DNA from: Mageeibacillus sp. UBA1212
GTDB lineage: Bacteria; Bacillota; Clostridia; UBA1212
Length of the DNA: 64,000 nt
Direction of reading: 5' to 3'
Assembly: GCA_002309655.1 (NCBI GenBank)
Contig: DBXM01000003.1
Location: forward strand, 21,667 to 85,666
Shown: positions 33,890-42,227 of the stretch, piece by piece
Position numbering within the stretch: position 1 is the stretch's first letter
Layout of the letters: each line of letters opens with the position of its first letter
The notes under the pieces: model-generated
The model's input: only the letters and a program-made list of their open reading frames with translations
Database searches by the model: none
What the model was told of the DNA's origin: nothing
Position numbers and translations under genes: made by a program

Positions 33890-33909
33890 ATTGTTCCACG
33901 TGGAACAAT
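33890..33909. promoter_or_regulatory. parS-like 20-bp palindrome
   Basis: ATTGTTCCACGTGGAACAAT is a perfect 20-base palindrome whose core GTTCCACGTGGAAC fits the ParB-binding parS consensus (TGTTNCACGTGNAACA). It lies in the non-coding stretch between infC and the solute-binding gene. The rest of 33613-34046 holds no gene I can support apart from the terminator at 33974-34016. Confidence 0.72.
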
Positions 33910-33973
33910 TATCGGCGATTTGAAAACAGTTTTCGTAAGCCGGTATTCCCGCCGATTGTAGCCCTTTCGAGAA

Positions 33974-34016
33974 CAAAAAAGAGAGGTTCCAAAACGGTTC
34001 CTCTCTGTTAAAAATA
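33974..34016 (-). terminator. Terminator of the solute-binding protein gene
   Basis: On the minus strand, AGAGAGG (34016-34010) pairs with CCTCTCT (33986-33980), with an inner CC/GG pair around a short loop, then TTTTT. It lies about 30 bases after the stop of the binding-protein gene. Confidence 0.8.
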
Positions 34017-34046
34017 ACCGCTTTCTATGCGGGAATGAGCCGCGCT

Positions 34047-35459
34047 TCAACTGTTGTCATTGATTTCTTTCAGCGCCTCGTTTGCCTCCGTTTCAAGCGC
34101 CGTCAGTATCGAGGTCAGGTCTTTTGTGCCGTTCACCACATCGGGAACAAGAGTACTCATATATCTGTTCACAATCGTCGCGACTTTGACCGGAAGCACC
34201 GCTTCCACCATCCCCGCCGTTGCATCTTCCGGATGGCGGATAAACGCGTCATAGTTCTTGCCGTTCACAGGGTCATCGGAGATGTCCGGATAAGAAAGCC
34301 TCCAGGTCTTTCCCTCGGCGAGCGACTTAATACACGGAATCGTTCTGCCATCCTGGCTGCAATACACGCTCTGTCCTTCCCGAGTGACTATTGACAGGCA
34401 GAGCGCCGCCGCGGCATCTTGATTGCGTGTACCGCCGAAAACCGCAAATCCGGTTGCGTACAAACCGGTCTTCGGCACGGGAAAGCGCGGCATCGAAACC
34501 ACGTTCCAGTCAACCCCCTTCTCTTCGTAAGCCTTCCCGGTCTTCCCAAAATCGAAAAACGTGACGTCGTTGAACGCGATCTCCGTCTCGGCATCGTAAT
34601 CCGCCAGCGCCTTCTGCCCTTCGGTTTTGACTGCGGCAGGAAAGTACTTCGAAATGGTGTATTTACATATGTTTGACTCGACCAGAGAGATCATCTCCTG
34701 TATTCCTTCAACGACATGTTCGTCGGAAATGAAGCGAAGCTCTTCGTGTTCCTGCCAGAACTCCCGGTCATACCAGTGGCCGCCGAATCCTTCCATGAAC
34801 GGAATGTAGATTCCGCTGTTCCCGAGCTGTAGCGAGCAACCGACCGCCCTGCCGGATTCATCCGCGAACGTAAGCGCTCTGCAATACTCTTTGAAAACGT
34901 CCCACGTCCACTCGTTTTTCGCTTCAAGCTCGACCGGATCGGCGAGCCCCGCGGCTTTGACAAGATCCCGGTTGTATTTCAAAACAAACCGGTCCGACAT
35001 GCACGGAGCTGCATACATTCTTCCGTTAACCATGCAAGAGTTCAGTACAGTCGGATCTACATCATCCAGAGATATTTCGAGTGCTTCCGCAAAAACATCA
35101 AGCGCTCTCAGCGCACCGTACTCCGAAACATATTGGGGAACATCCGCCAACAGGACGGAAACAACGTCACCGAGCGATTTCGCCGCAATTGAAGTCTGAA
35201 AATCCGGATGATCGTGAATATACTCGACCTGAACAGTTACGTCCGGATACCCGGCCCGGAACGAATTCACCCATGCGTTCACGGCCCTCTCACTCGCCCC
35301 GTTTATCTCCTCATAGTACTGAAGTCTGATTTTGCCGCACGGTGTAACGTGGTAGCCGGAAACCTCATCAGTTCCCGGCTTACGGCACGAGGCAATACAC
35401 ACAGCCAGCGCAACTGCCAAAACAGCCGCAACAATTGCCTTAAACACTTCTTTTTTCAT
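34047..35459 (-). CDS. Extracellular solute-binding lipoprotein, family 1 (sugar)
   Basis: A 470-residue lipoprotein: a basic start MKKEVFK, a hydrophobic core, and lipobox CIASC at about residues 17-21 (mature Cys ~21). The rest has the family 1 binding-protein look, with YEEINGASERAVNAWVNSFRAGYPDVTVQVEYI near 45-78, an MSDRFVLKYNRDLVKAAGL segment, and ATGFAVFGGTRNQDAAAALCLSIV late. It would catch a sugar or oligosaccharide for an ABC importer of the CUT1 class. No permease or ATPase is adjacent, so it is an orphan here. I start at the ATG at 35457-35459, not the frame start at 35492. Confidence 0.88.
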   Translation of the reverse strand: MKKEVFKAIVAAVLAVALAVCIASCRKPGTDEVSGYHVTPCGKIRLQYYEEINGASERAVNAWVNSFRAGYPDVTVQVEYIHDHPDFQTSIAAKSLGDVVSVLLADVPQYVSEYGALRALDVFAEALEISLDDVDPTVLNSCMVNGRMYAAPCMSDRFVLKYNRDLVKAAGLADPVELEAKNEWTWDVFKEYCRALTFADESGRAVGCSLQLGNSGIYIPFMEGFGGHWYDREFWQEHEELRFISDEHVVEGIQEMISLVESNICKYTISKYFPAAVKTEGQKALADYDAETEIAFNDVTFFDFGKTGKAYEEKGVDWNVVSMPRFPVPKTGLYATGFAVFGGTRNQDAAAALCLSIVTREGQSVYCSQDGRTIPCIKSLAEGKTWRLSYPDISDDPVNGKNYDAFIRHPEDATAGMVEAVLPVKVATIVNRYMSTLVPDVVNGTKDLTSILTALETEANEALKEINDNS

Positions 35460-35710
35460 CTTGTCGCCTTCCGTTCCCGTCAAATCACTCATTCAATTCC
35501 ACTACGCACCGCTTTGTCAACACGCACCTGCAAAACGAACAAATTCCAGTATTATCAGTGTAGCGCCGAATTATTGATTTTACCTTGAAAAGCTACCGTT
35601 TTGCCGCCTGCACCGGAATCCTGAGGATTCCCAAACTTGCTTCTTTACAAAGCGTGAACGTTCGTATAAACTTAACGTATAAAAATCCCGCAAGCAAAGG
35701 AACGCGCAAC

Positions 35711-36586
35711 ATGACAAAATTTGAAACTCTGACAAGTCTTTTGGAAAAGAACGCCCCCGGTGCGTACATGGCCGCCGAAATGACCGAAAACAGCTACGTT
35801 GAAAAACAGTTCAGGCTTGGAGCCGGCGCCCACAACACCTATTCGCTCTCGAAATCGGTTACCGCCTGCGCAGTCGGCATTCTTGAACGCGAGGGCCGCA
35901 TCAAGGACACCGACACGGTTTTCAAGCACATTCCCGACCTGTTCCCGGAAGGCTACGACAAGAAATGGGAGACCGTAACCCTCGCCAACGTGATGCGCCA
36001 CCGCACCGGAGTCGGACCTGAAGCGAACATCGACATCGACTCAATGGATTTCTGGGCCGACGGACACGACGACTTCCTCGCCTACATGCTCAGTCTGCCG
36101 ATCATTTACGAGCCCGGGAAGGGACCGTTCGTCTACTGCGACACAAACTTCTACCTTATCGGCGTGGTCGTCGAGCGCATCACCGGTATGACCCTTTACG
36201 AGTTTCTTCAACTAAATATGTTCAACATTCTGCGCTGGCGCGGTCACGCGTGGGGAACCTGTCCAAAAAACCACACTCTGGGCGGGACCGGCCTGTTTGC
36301 CCGAGTTCGCGACCTCTGTGCGTACGGTCTTATGCTGGCGTGCGGCGGCGAGTTCGAAGGCAAGCGTATCCTGACGCCCGAGTGGATTGAAAAAGCCCGC
36401 TGCGAAAAGGGCAGCTACGGGTACGGGTTTACGAACTCCCCTGACGGACGGTGGTTTTTCACGGCCGGAGCCTACGGCCAGGTCGTCTACGTTTTCCCTG
36501 AAACGAGGGAAACCTTCGCGGTGCTCGGGCACGACATGCCGATTGATCTTATAAACAGGGAGATCGTGCCGCTTTACCTCGGATAA
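35711..36586 (+). CDS. Serine hydrolase, beta-lactamase/class C-like
   Basis: A 291-residue protein of the penicillin-binding-protein-like serine hydrolase family. The nucleophile motif SLSK is at residues 45-48, the second motif appears as YCDTN in FVYCDTNFYLIG (in place of YxN), and the third as TAG in FFTAGAYGQ (in place of K/HTG). No signal peptide is visible, so it is probably cytoplasmic or an esterase rather than a cell-wall enzyme. I choose the ATG at 35711, with AAAGGA upstream, over the frame start at 35585, whose first 42 codons have no ribosome site. Confidence 0.85.
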   Translation: MTKFETLTSLLEKNAPGAYMAAEMTENSYVEKQFRLGAGAHNTYSLSKSVTACAVGILEREGRIKDTDTVFKHIPDLFPEGYDKKWETVTLANVMRHRTGVGPEANIDIDSMDFWADGHDDFLAYMLSLPIIYEPGKGPFVYCDTNFYLIGVVVERITGMTLYEFLQLNMFNILRWRGHAWGTCPKNHTLGGTGLFARVRDLCAYGLMLACGGEFEGKRILTPEWIEKARCEKGSYGYGFTNSPDGRWFFTAGAYGQVVYVFPETRETFAVLGHDMPIDLINREIVPLYLG

Positions 36587-36613
36587 CCGCCTTCTTTCTC
36601 TTATAAAATTAAT

Positions 36614-36641
36614 ACGGCTGAGGCTCACACGCCTCAGCCGT
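36614..36641. terminator. Terminator after the serine hydrolase gene
   Basis: ACGGCTGAGGC (36614-36624) pairs with GCCTCAGCCGT (36631-36641), an 11-base-pair stem with a 6-base loop, followed by TATTTGAT on the plus strand. It lies between convergent genes and may serve both. Confidence 0.8.
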
Positions 36642-36717
36642 TATTTGATCTCAATCACAACTTATTTAAAGAAATGTTGCTGTTAAGTGAGCGCAAATCG
36701 CGACATCCGCGCTCATG

Positions 36718-37248
36718 TCAGTCAAGCGGATCGTAAAATTCATGATTAAGTTCGTACGAAGTCGACCCGGCTTCTATAAACACCAGAATCGTTTTGATCC
36801 GTCTGCTGACGATGTTGATAATAAAATTACTGAGTTCATATTTCTCGCTGTTGGAGTCCAGCCGCTGACGCAGTTCCTCGTATACATCAAGAGCGGTATT
36901 GAGTAGCTTCACCGTTTTCGCGGTGAGTTCCTCCTCGGTAAGCTCATCGCTGAACTCAAACTGGATTCCGTTATCCAGAATACTGTAGGGAGGCAAGCCG
37001 GCCGGTGCGAAATGCGTCCGTTTTTCGGTACTATTGTAACAGCGGATCAGCACGTCGGAAACTTTGTTTAACAGTTTCTTTTCGATCTCGTTGTCGTAGT
37101 ACCGCGGCATGTTGATTACCGCGTACGAACAGTCGGTCACGCTGCAGTAGCCGTTATGGTAGGCCCTCATTTTGAGAACGGTCCCGACCTTGTCCGGATC
37201 TCCGGGATACTCCAAAGCCCTCAACTGATTTACATATTTCTGTTCCAT
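36718..37248 (-). CDS. Hypothetical cytoplasmic protein
   Basis: A 176-residue soluble protein that I do not recognise. It starts MEQKYVNQLRALEYPGDPDKVGTVLKMRAYHNGYCSVTDCSY, a segment with tyrosines and two cysteines, and is otherwise mixed alpha/beta with a C-terminal acidic patch. GGAGG lies 8 bases before the ATG at 37246-37248. A -10-like TACAAT sits near 37300, and a GCCCA-N7-TGGGC inverted repeat near 37337-37353 lies about 90 bases upstream. It faces the terminator of the serine hydrolase. Confidence 0.75.
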   Translation of the reverse strand: MEQKYVNQLRALEYPGDPDKVGTVLKMRAYHNGYCSVTDCSYAVINMPRYYDNEIEKKLLNKVSDVLIRCYNSTEKRTHFAPAGLPPYSILDNGIQFEFSDELTEEELTAKTVKLLNTALDVYEELRQRLDSNSEKYELSNFIINIVSRRIKTILVFIEAGSTSYELNHEFYDPLD

Positions 37249-37336
37249 GACAATAACCTCCGTTTGAAAAGTGTTTTGTGAATGTTTTTCAACAATCACA
37301 TTGTACCACGTGTTTTCGCGGCGGAGGCCGGTTCGT

Positions 37337-37353
37337 GCCCAGTAAAATTGGGC
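37337..37353. promoter_or_regulatory. GCCCAATT-type inverted repeat (copy 1)
   Basis: On the minus strand this reads GCCCAATTTTACTGGGC, two 5-base arms 7 bases apart, about 90 bases before the 36718-37248 gene. The same layout occurs at 45005-45021. Confidence 0.5.
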
Positions 37354-37386
37354 AAATCGGAAAAATTGAAGATTTGCACAGAAAGC

Positions 37387-37424
37387 GCCCCGCGATTACG
37401 CGAAAATCCGCACAACCGCGGGGC
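37387..37424 (-). terminator. Possible terminator after the phosphoesterase gene
   Basis: GCCCCGCG (37387-37394) pairs with CGCGGGGC (37417-37424), an 8-base-pair GC stem. Only GCGCTTTCTG follows on the minus strand, so termination may be weak. Confidence 0.5.
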
Positions 37425-37450
37425 TCGACCCAACATTAATTAACGGCGCT

Positions 37451-38227
37451 TCAGTCCGTCAGCACAACGCAGTTTACAAAGCCGGTTTTGTTGACGCTCT
37501 GATCCAGCGCTATGAACGAGTCTCCGAAGAAAGGCCGAAAACCCTCCGGCGGAACCGCGGAAACGTCAGTGTATTTTTTCTTTGCCCAGTCGTCCGGCGA
37601 GGCGTTTTGCATCAGGAAGCACCGCGCGGCACTGTAATGCCCGAACACGACGATCTTCCCGGGAACCCTTATGCCGTGGAGCATGGAGAGCTTCATTCCG
37701 TCGCCTGTAGACGCAGCTCCGCGCCATTCACGTTCGGTCGCGTCGCGCCAGTCGTCACGGTAGTATTTCTTCCTGTCCGTCGGTATAAAGCCGTGCGTGA
37801 AAACATAGTGCTCAGTTTCGAAAAACGGTACCGGAACACGCTCAAGGAAGTCTGTAAAACCGAGCCGCTCGCATTCCGCGGACAGTTCTTCGTCGGAAAG
37901 ACCCGTTACAGAAGCTTCGCCCTTCCCGCTTAGATATGCGACGGCCTTCTCGGCGCAGGTGCGGTTCCCCTTCCTCCCGAAACGGCTCGACTTGAGGTTG
38001 TCCAGCAGCTCGTAATCGTGGTTCCCGTAAATGAACACCAGCCGGCCTTTCGAATTGATTCCGCTGAGGTACTCAAACAACTCGCCCGGCTCCGGCCCGG
38101 AGTAGAATGCGTCGCCGCACAAAACCAGCACGTGGTCCTCTCGGGAAGGGTCGAAGCCTTCCCGGTCAAGAGCCGCGCGCATCAAGCTGAAATGGTCGTG
38201 GATATCGGAAACAGTAAAGTACTTCAT
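37451..38227 (-). CDS. Calcineurin-like metallophosphoesterase
   Basis: A 258-residue metal-dependent phosphoesterase with all usual metal-site motifs: DIH (8-10), CGDAFYSG near 37-44, YGNHDYE near 71-77, FTHGF near 146-150, and FGHYSA near 213-218. These enzymes cleave phosphomonoesters or diesters of nucleotides, phosphoproteins or dinucleotides. GGAG precedes the ATG. It begins 6 bases after the stop of the unknown 274-residue gene, which itself follows the NadD-PARG fusion, so the three form one operon. A nucleotide or ADP-ribose-derived substrate is a reasonable inference from that context. Confidence 0.88.
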   Translation of the reverse strand: MKYFTVSDIHDHFSLMRAALDREGFDPSREDHVLVLCGDAFYSGPEPGELFEYLSGINSKGRLVFIYGNHDYELLDNLKSSRFGRKGNRTCAEKAVAYLSGKGEASVTGLSDEELSAECERLGFTDFLERVPVPFFETEHYVFTHGFIPTDRKKYYRDDWRDATEREWRGAASTGDGMKLSMLHGIRVPGKIVVFGHYSAARCFLMQNASPDDWAKKKYTDVSAVPPEGFRPFFGDSFIALDQSVNKTGFVNCVVLTD

Positions 38228-38233
38228 AGCCGC

Positions 38234-39058
38234 TTACTCCAAAATTCCCGCGCGGTCGACGACATCGCCGTTCTCGACGGCGATGTCGCCTTGCAGCAGC
38301 GCCTTGATGACAAAGCCGTGGCCCGCTGCCAGGAACGGACAGTTCACAACATCCTTCATCGAACGGATGCCTAAGAACTCGCTCTCGGTAATCACGGGAA
38401 CGCGCTTCTCCTTTTCGCACTTGTTCACATACTGTTTGTACTTGCCAAGCATCGAGCATTTCTCGTAGTAATTGTATCCGTCGAAATCCACCAGCGCAAT
38501 CTTGGTGCCGCTGTCGACAAGCGACTTCATCCAGCGGAACGCTTCAGTGTCTGCGATAAGCTTCGCGTATTCCGGAAAGTACGCCTTCTTGCGCGACTCG
38601 ACATAGTTTAGCGGCACGTATTCCCCCGAGTTCTTGTCGAACCATGCGAAATACAGGCAGTCGCTGTGTTCGTAGCCGAGGTCCTTGCAGGCGTGGCGCA
38701 TCAGGTCCTTCGTGCACTCCGTTTTGGCGTAGAAGCCGTTCCTCCACTCGAAAAACCCGGCGTTCGGTTTGCCGTCGTTGTCGTGACACGGGTACACCTT
38801 GCCGCACTGCCAGAAGATCTCAAATATATTTGCCTTCGTTCCGTCAGGCGCGACAACGGGCCCGATAAAAAACGGGGACAGCTCCTTTCCGAAGCCCGGA
38901 TGTTCGGCCATGAAACTCCGGTCGCGTTCCACGCGGGAAGTAACGTCGATAACGGTATATTCCAAAAGGTCGTTTTCCGTCTGCCCTGTGTAAAAAGTGT
39001 TTGTGAACTTGACGTTTAACGGATGGTGGCGGAGCATGAGAATGTTCTTGTTTTCCAA
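38234..39058 (-). CDS. Conserved-looking unknown protein in the NadD-PARG operon
   Basis: A 274-residue soluble protein. Key pieces are VIDVTSRVERDRSF near 38-51, SPFFIGPVVAPDG near 61-73, IFWQCGKVYPCH near 81-92, VESRKKAYFPEYAKLIADTEAF near 153-174 and IALVDFDGYNYYEKC near 186-200. This pattern reminds me of proteins found near NAD-metabolism genes in large phages (a DUF6939-like family), but I cannot verify that. Translation seems to begin at TTG (39056-39058), with GGGGAGG about 9 bases upstream; the nearest ATG is 21 bases further in. It lies 36 bases after the fusion gene and 6 before the phosphoesterase. Confidence 0.72.
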   Translation of the reverse strand: MENKNILMLRHHPLNVKFTNTFYTGQTENDLLEYTVIDVTSRVERDRSFMAEHPGFGKELSPFFIGPVVAPDGTKANIFEIFWQCGKVYPCHDNDGKPNAGFFEWRNGFYAKTECTKDLMRHACKDLGYEHSDCLYFAWFDKNSGEYVPLNYVESRKKAYFPEYAKLIADTEAFRWMKSLVDSGTKIALVDFDGYNYYEKCSMLGKYKQYVNKCEKEKRVPVITESEFLGIRSMKDVVNCPFLAAGHGFVIKALLQGDIAVENGDVVDRAGILE

Positions 39059-39094
39059 TTTGAGAGCCCTCCCCTATACAGTAATTGTCGTAAA

Positions 39095-40678
39095 TCAGGT
39101 AAACAACTCGTAAAAAGGCGCGAATTTCCCGTTTTTCCCGATGTACGATCTGCGCGCGGACGGCTTGCCCTCGTAGATCGCGAAGACCAGCTTGCGGAAA
39201 CGGTTTTTGAACTCGTCCTCTTCGAGAACGTCCCGGAACAGCGCGGCAACTTCGTCGCAGTGAAGGTTGTACACGCCGCAGCCGAAGGCGCCGAGCACCA
39301 TGCTGTCGCGGCCGTTGTCCAGTGCGATTCGGGAAATAGTGCGGATCTTGTTGGCCTCGATTTCCCTGCCTGCAGGAGTCAGGCATCCCCTCGCGTCGAA
39401 GTACCCCCGCTCGTCGTTCGAGTATTCATTCTTCTCGCGGTTGGAGAGCGACGCCACGGTGACGACCGGGCAGTCGAAGGGTGTTTCGCGGAGCGCGAAA
39501 AGGCGGTCTAAGTTGTGGCGGAAGAACGTCACGCAGGGTGAGTACACGCCGCCGAAGTTCAAATCCAGAGGATAGACACCGGGCACGTTCGGCACCCCCG
39601 CCTCTCTGATGTGTTTATACTTGGGATTCCCGAACCTGTAGAGCGACTGGGATAACGTCGACGACCTGCAGAGCGATTCCTCCTGCGCGCTCGCCCCCTT
39701 GTGATAGCCTCCGCACGGAACCGTTCGCGAGGCCAGGTTGAGGATGGCCGGCCGCAGCCCCTCGCCGATTAGACCTTGAGCGACGTCAACGCAGTCGGCG
39801 TTCACGCACCCGAAAACAGTAGCGTCAGTCAGCGGCTCGCAGGAGACATTGAATTCACTTTTGTAGACCTTCGCCTCACGGTGTGCGTCGCGGTCGCCGA
39901 GCAACAGTTCCGGCCAAGCTTTGAAAAGCTCCGCGTTGAGCTTGTACACATACGCCTGCGCGCCGCTCTTCCCGTAATGTCCGCCGTACAAAATCTGCGC
40001 CTCGATTATCTCCTCCGGCGTTGGAGCGTGAAAATCAGCCGGCGAGAGCGTCTTCATCATACTGTACGGGCCGTCGTTCATAAGACTTTGGTAGTTCTTT
40101 CCCTCGAAAAAGCGGCGGCGAACCTCGGTGGAACTGACGTCTTCAAGATCGTCGTCGGCAACTGTAAGAAGGTGGATCCTGTCGCGGCAGCGGGTCAGGA
40201 GCGGACTGTTCCTGATGACCTGCTCTATATCGAACCGGCGCGCGTAAACGAGAATGTCGCACATCTGAATGATCTCTTCCGCGTTCTTCCAGTTCGGGAA
40301 CTCCTTCAGCTTGTCCGCCCCGAACAGAAAAAACAACTTGATTTCTTCGCCCGGGTACTGTTTTTTCTTGTCTTTTAAAAGACGGACAAGCGTTGTGTAC
40401 GTGCTCGGATACGCCCCGCCCAGCTCGGTTCCCCAGTAGCTGAGCTTCGGGTTCTCGCGGGAAAGAGACCTGAGCATCCCGCTCCTCTGCTCCTCGGAAA
40501 GAATGAACCCGGACCGGTCCTCCGTTTTGAGCAGTATCTTTTTTGTCAGGTATTTGCCGTTCGTGGCCACAAAAACGCCCTCGTCGGCATTGGTTTTGGC
40601 TACAGCGTCCGAAATAACGGCGTAGTGAGCTTTCGTTACCGGATTGAAGGATCCGGTCATTACAACGATTCTTTTCAT
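39095..40678 (-). CDS. Fusion: NadD-like adenylyltransferase + PARG-like macrodomain
   Basis: A 527-residue two-domain protein. Residues 1-210 are a nicotinate/NMN adenylyltransferase-type nucleotidyltransferase: GSFNPVTKAH (9-18, the T/HxxH signature), FLFGADKLKEFPNW (117-130) and VSSTEVR (181-187, ISSTxxR signature). Residues ~230-527 are a microbial poly(ADP-ribose) glycohydrolase-type domain (DUF2263/TIGR02452-like): PCGGYHKGASAQEE (321-334) aligns with the GGG-x6-8-QEE signature, and GAFGCGVYNLH near 470 is the macrodomain loop. One half would make NAD-like dinucleotide, the other would hydrolyse ADP-ribose conjugates. GGAGG precedes the ATG. The first residue of the GGG motif is Cys here. 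Confidence 0.88.
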   Translation of the reverse strand: MKRIVVMTGSFNPVTKAHYAVISDAVAKTNADEGVFVATNGKYLTKKILLKTEDRSGFILSEEQRSGMLRSLSRENPKLSYWGTELGGAYPSTYTTLVRLLKDKKKQYPGEEIKLFFLFGADKLKEFPNWKNAEEIIQMCDILVYARRFDIEQVIRNSPLLTRCRDRIHLLTVADDDLEDVSSTEVRRRFFEGKNYQSLMNDGPYSMMKTLSPADFHAPTPEEIIEAQILYGGHYGKSGAQAYVYKLNAELFKAWPELLLGDRDAHREAKVYKSEFNVSCEPLTDATVFGCVNADCVDVAQGLIGEGLRPAILNLASRTVPCGGYHKGASAQEESLCRSSTLSQSLYRFGNPKYKHIREAGVPNVPGVYPLDLNFGGVYSPCVTFFRHNLDRLFALRETPFDCPVVTVASLSNREKNEYSNDERGYFDARGCLTPAGREIEANKIRTISRIALDNGRDSMVLGAFGCGVYNLHCDEVAALFRDVLEEDEFKNRFRKLVFAIYEGKPSARRSYIGKNGKFAPFYELFT

Positions 40679-40730
40679 AAAATCAACCTCCTGCTTGTTG
40701 ATAAATACAAGGCCTGCCTAAGGTGCCGTA

Positions 40731-42227
40731 TCAGTTCAGTTTTACTCTGATTGCGGGGCGAATGCCGGGTTGTTCCCCTTTCATGTTCTGTTCGTAGAAT
40801 TCGCCGTCGGTATCGAGGAAAACAAGCGATCCCGGTGCTTCGCCGTCGGTTGACGTCCACCACGGAGCGGTTCCGGTTTCCGGGTCGATTTCCACTCCGG
40901 AGTTGCCGTAACCGTTGATAACGGCCTGTGCTCTCGCCCCCGCGAGAAGCATTTTTCGAGCACGTCGTTCGTTTTTCCCGTGCCGACGATCGTCGCGTCG
41001 TATGATTCGCCGTTGTAGAGCGCGACCTTGAAGCTCGTTCCTGACTCGAAAACGTGGTTGTTTGTGAGAATGTAGCCGTCGGTCAAGCAGTTTGTACCGC
41101 TTGATTTCATCGACTCCGAGAAGAAAAACGTAATCGCCGTTCTTGTCCGGAATCAATCCTTCCGTGTAATCATTCTTAAAAATGAAGTAAGCCATCTCGG
41201 ACGTGAATCTCCGGATTTTCGAATGCAGGAAGTCTTCGCCGGACGGCCCCTCAAATAACCACCTTCTATTCGCGATATATGTGGATTCAAGACAGTCAGT
41301 TGAGAGAAGCAGCGCGGCGCCGTCTTCGATTTCGACTACGTACCAGAGGATTTCCCGATGGTTGTACCTGCCGAACCTGACCACGTCTCCCCTTTTTAAG
41401 TCCGCGGCGTGAATGTCTTTAACGACCGGATAAATGGTATCACCGATGTGTGCGCGAGCATAATCCACTATTAAATGATAATATTTTAACTCTTTTTTGG
41501 TGCGGCAGCGGTTGTTTTCCATCTCTTTTTGCGCATATTCATTATACTTTTTGATGTTGTAAGACGTCCCGATGCCCTCTTTCGACATCACCGCCAGCGC
41601 ATAGTAAAGTCCCGGATAGTTTTTGCCGGCGTCGGCGTCGTCTTTCAGCTTCCAGTAGAGATCGGCAAGCTCGCTGTCGTCAAGATCGTCTGTCACCCCC
41701 TTGACCATAAGGGGATCCGTGTGGTAAGACATATAGTAATAAAACGCTTCAGGATAGTCTTTTTCCGTACCTATGCCGTCCTTGTAGCACCTGGCGAGAT
41801 TCAACATACAGGAATCCCTGCAGGAAAGGAACTCTAACAGAAACGGTACGCCAGATCCGCCGTAGGGATGTATTTCAGCTCCGATTTTTGAAAATCTAAA
41901 GAAGTTCTCTTCATCGTCCCTTTCTTCCAAACAGTAATCCGCCAAATAACTTACCATTACTATATCACATTCATACCAGTAATCTACGACGTCCTCTGGA
42001 AACCAAAGCGGGAGTTTATCAAATACGCCATGAAAATCACCGCTGTTAATGGCAGACCGAAACACCTTGCGTAATATGCGGTCAATATTCTCCTGCGTCT
42101 CTTCTATCTCACCGTTTTTGGCGGCAACGGCGTATTCGTAAAGCACTTCAATATCGGGCTCAGTCCCCTCTCCATTAAGGTAAGCTTCAACGATCTTTGT
42201 AATTTCAGTATAATTATTATTCTCCAT
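40731..42227 (-). CDS. Sel1-like/DUF6273 protein with an embedded htrA-like fragment
   Basis: A 498-residue protein. The first ~250 residues are helical with Sel1-like pieces (LNLARCYKDGIGTEKDYPEAFYYY; LAVMSKEGIGTSYN). From ~270 comes a DUF6273 domain: RGDVVRFGRYNHREILWYVVE, VFLLGVDEIKRY, APWWTSTDG, GIRPAIRVKLN. Between KRY and MLLAG, 47 codons (40953-41093) are Arg-rich nonsense in this frame, while another frame of the same DNA reads as the HtrA/trypsin-like segment LTDGYILTNNHVFESGT. The insert keeps the host frame open. Function unknown. AAGGAG precedes the ATG. Confidence 0.75.
   Translation of the reverse strand: MENNNYTEITKIVEAYLNGEGTEPDIEVLYEYAVAAKNGEIEETQENIDRILRKVFRSAINSGDFHGVFDKLPLWFPEDVVDYWYECDIVMVSYLADYCLEERDDEENFFRFSKIGAEIHPYGGSGVPFLLEFLSCRDSCMLNLARCYKDGIGTEKDYPEAFYYYMSYHTDPLMVKGVTDDLDDSELADLYWKLKDDADAGKNYPGLYYALAVMSKEGIGTSYNIKKYNEYAQKEMENNRCRTKKELKYYHLIVDYARAHIGDTIYPVVKDIHAADLKRGDVVRFGRYNHREILWYVVEIEDGAALLLSTDCLESTYIANRRWLFEGPSGEDFLHSKIRRFTSEMAYFIFKNDYTEGLIPDKNGDYVFLLGVDEIKRYKLLDRRLHSHKQPRFRVRNELQGRALQRRIIRRDDRRHGKNERRARKMLLAGARAQAVINGYGNSGVEIDPETGTAPWWTSTDGEAPGSLVFLDTDGEFYEQNMKGEQPGIRPAIRVKLN
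40953..41093 (-). other. htrA-like protease fragment, out of frame, inside a DUF6273 gene
   Basis: In the minus-strand frame starting at 41110, these ~141 bases encode LTDGYILTNNHVFESGT followed by SFKVALYNGESYDATIVGTG, which matches the catalytic-histidine strand (TNxHV) and following beta strands of HtrA/DegP serine proteases. The rest of a protease gene is absent on both sides. It is an isolated fragment 47 codons long. Confidence 0.72.

Noticed and set aside
40731..42227. Sequencing frameshift in the DUF6273 gene
   Set aside because: The host frame is open across the htrA-like piece and resumes correctly; the piece is foreign in content, not a shifted version of the family sequence.
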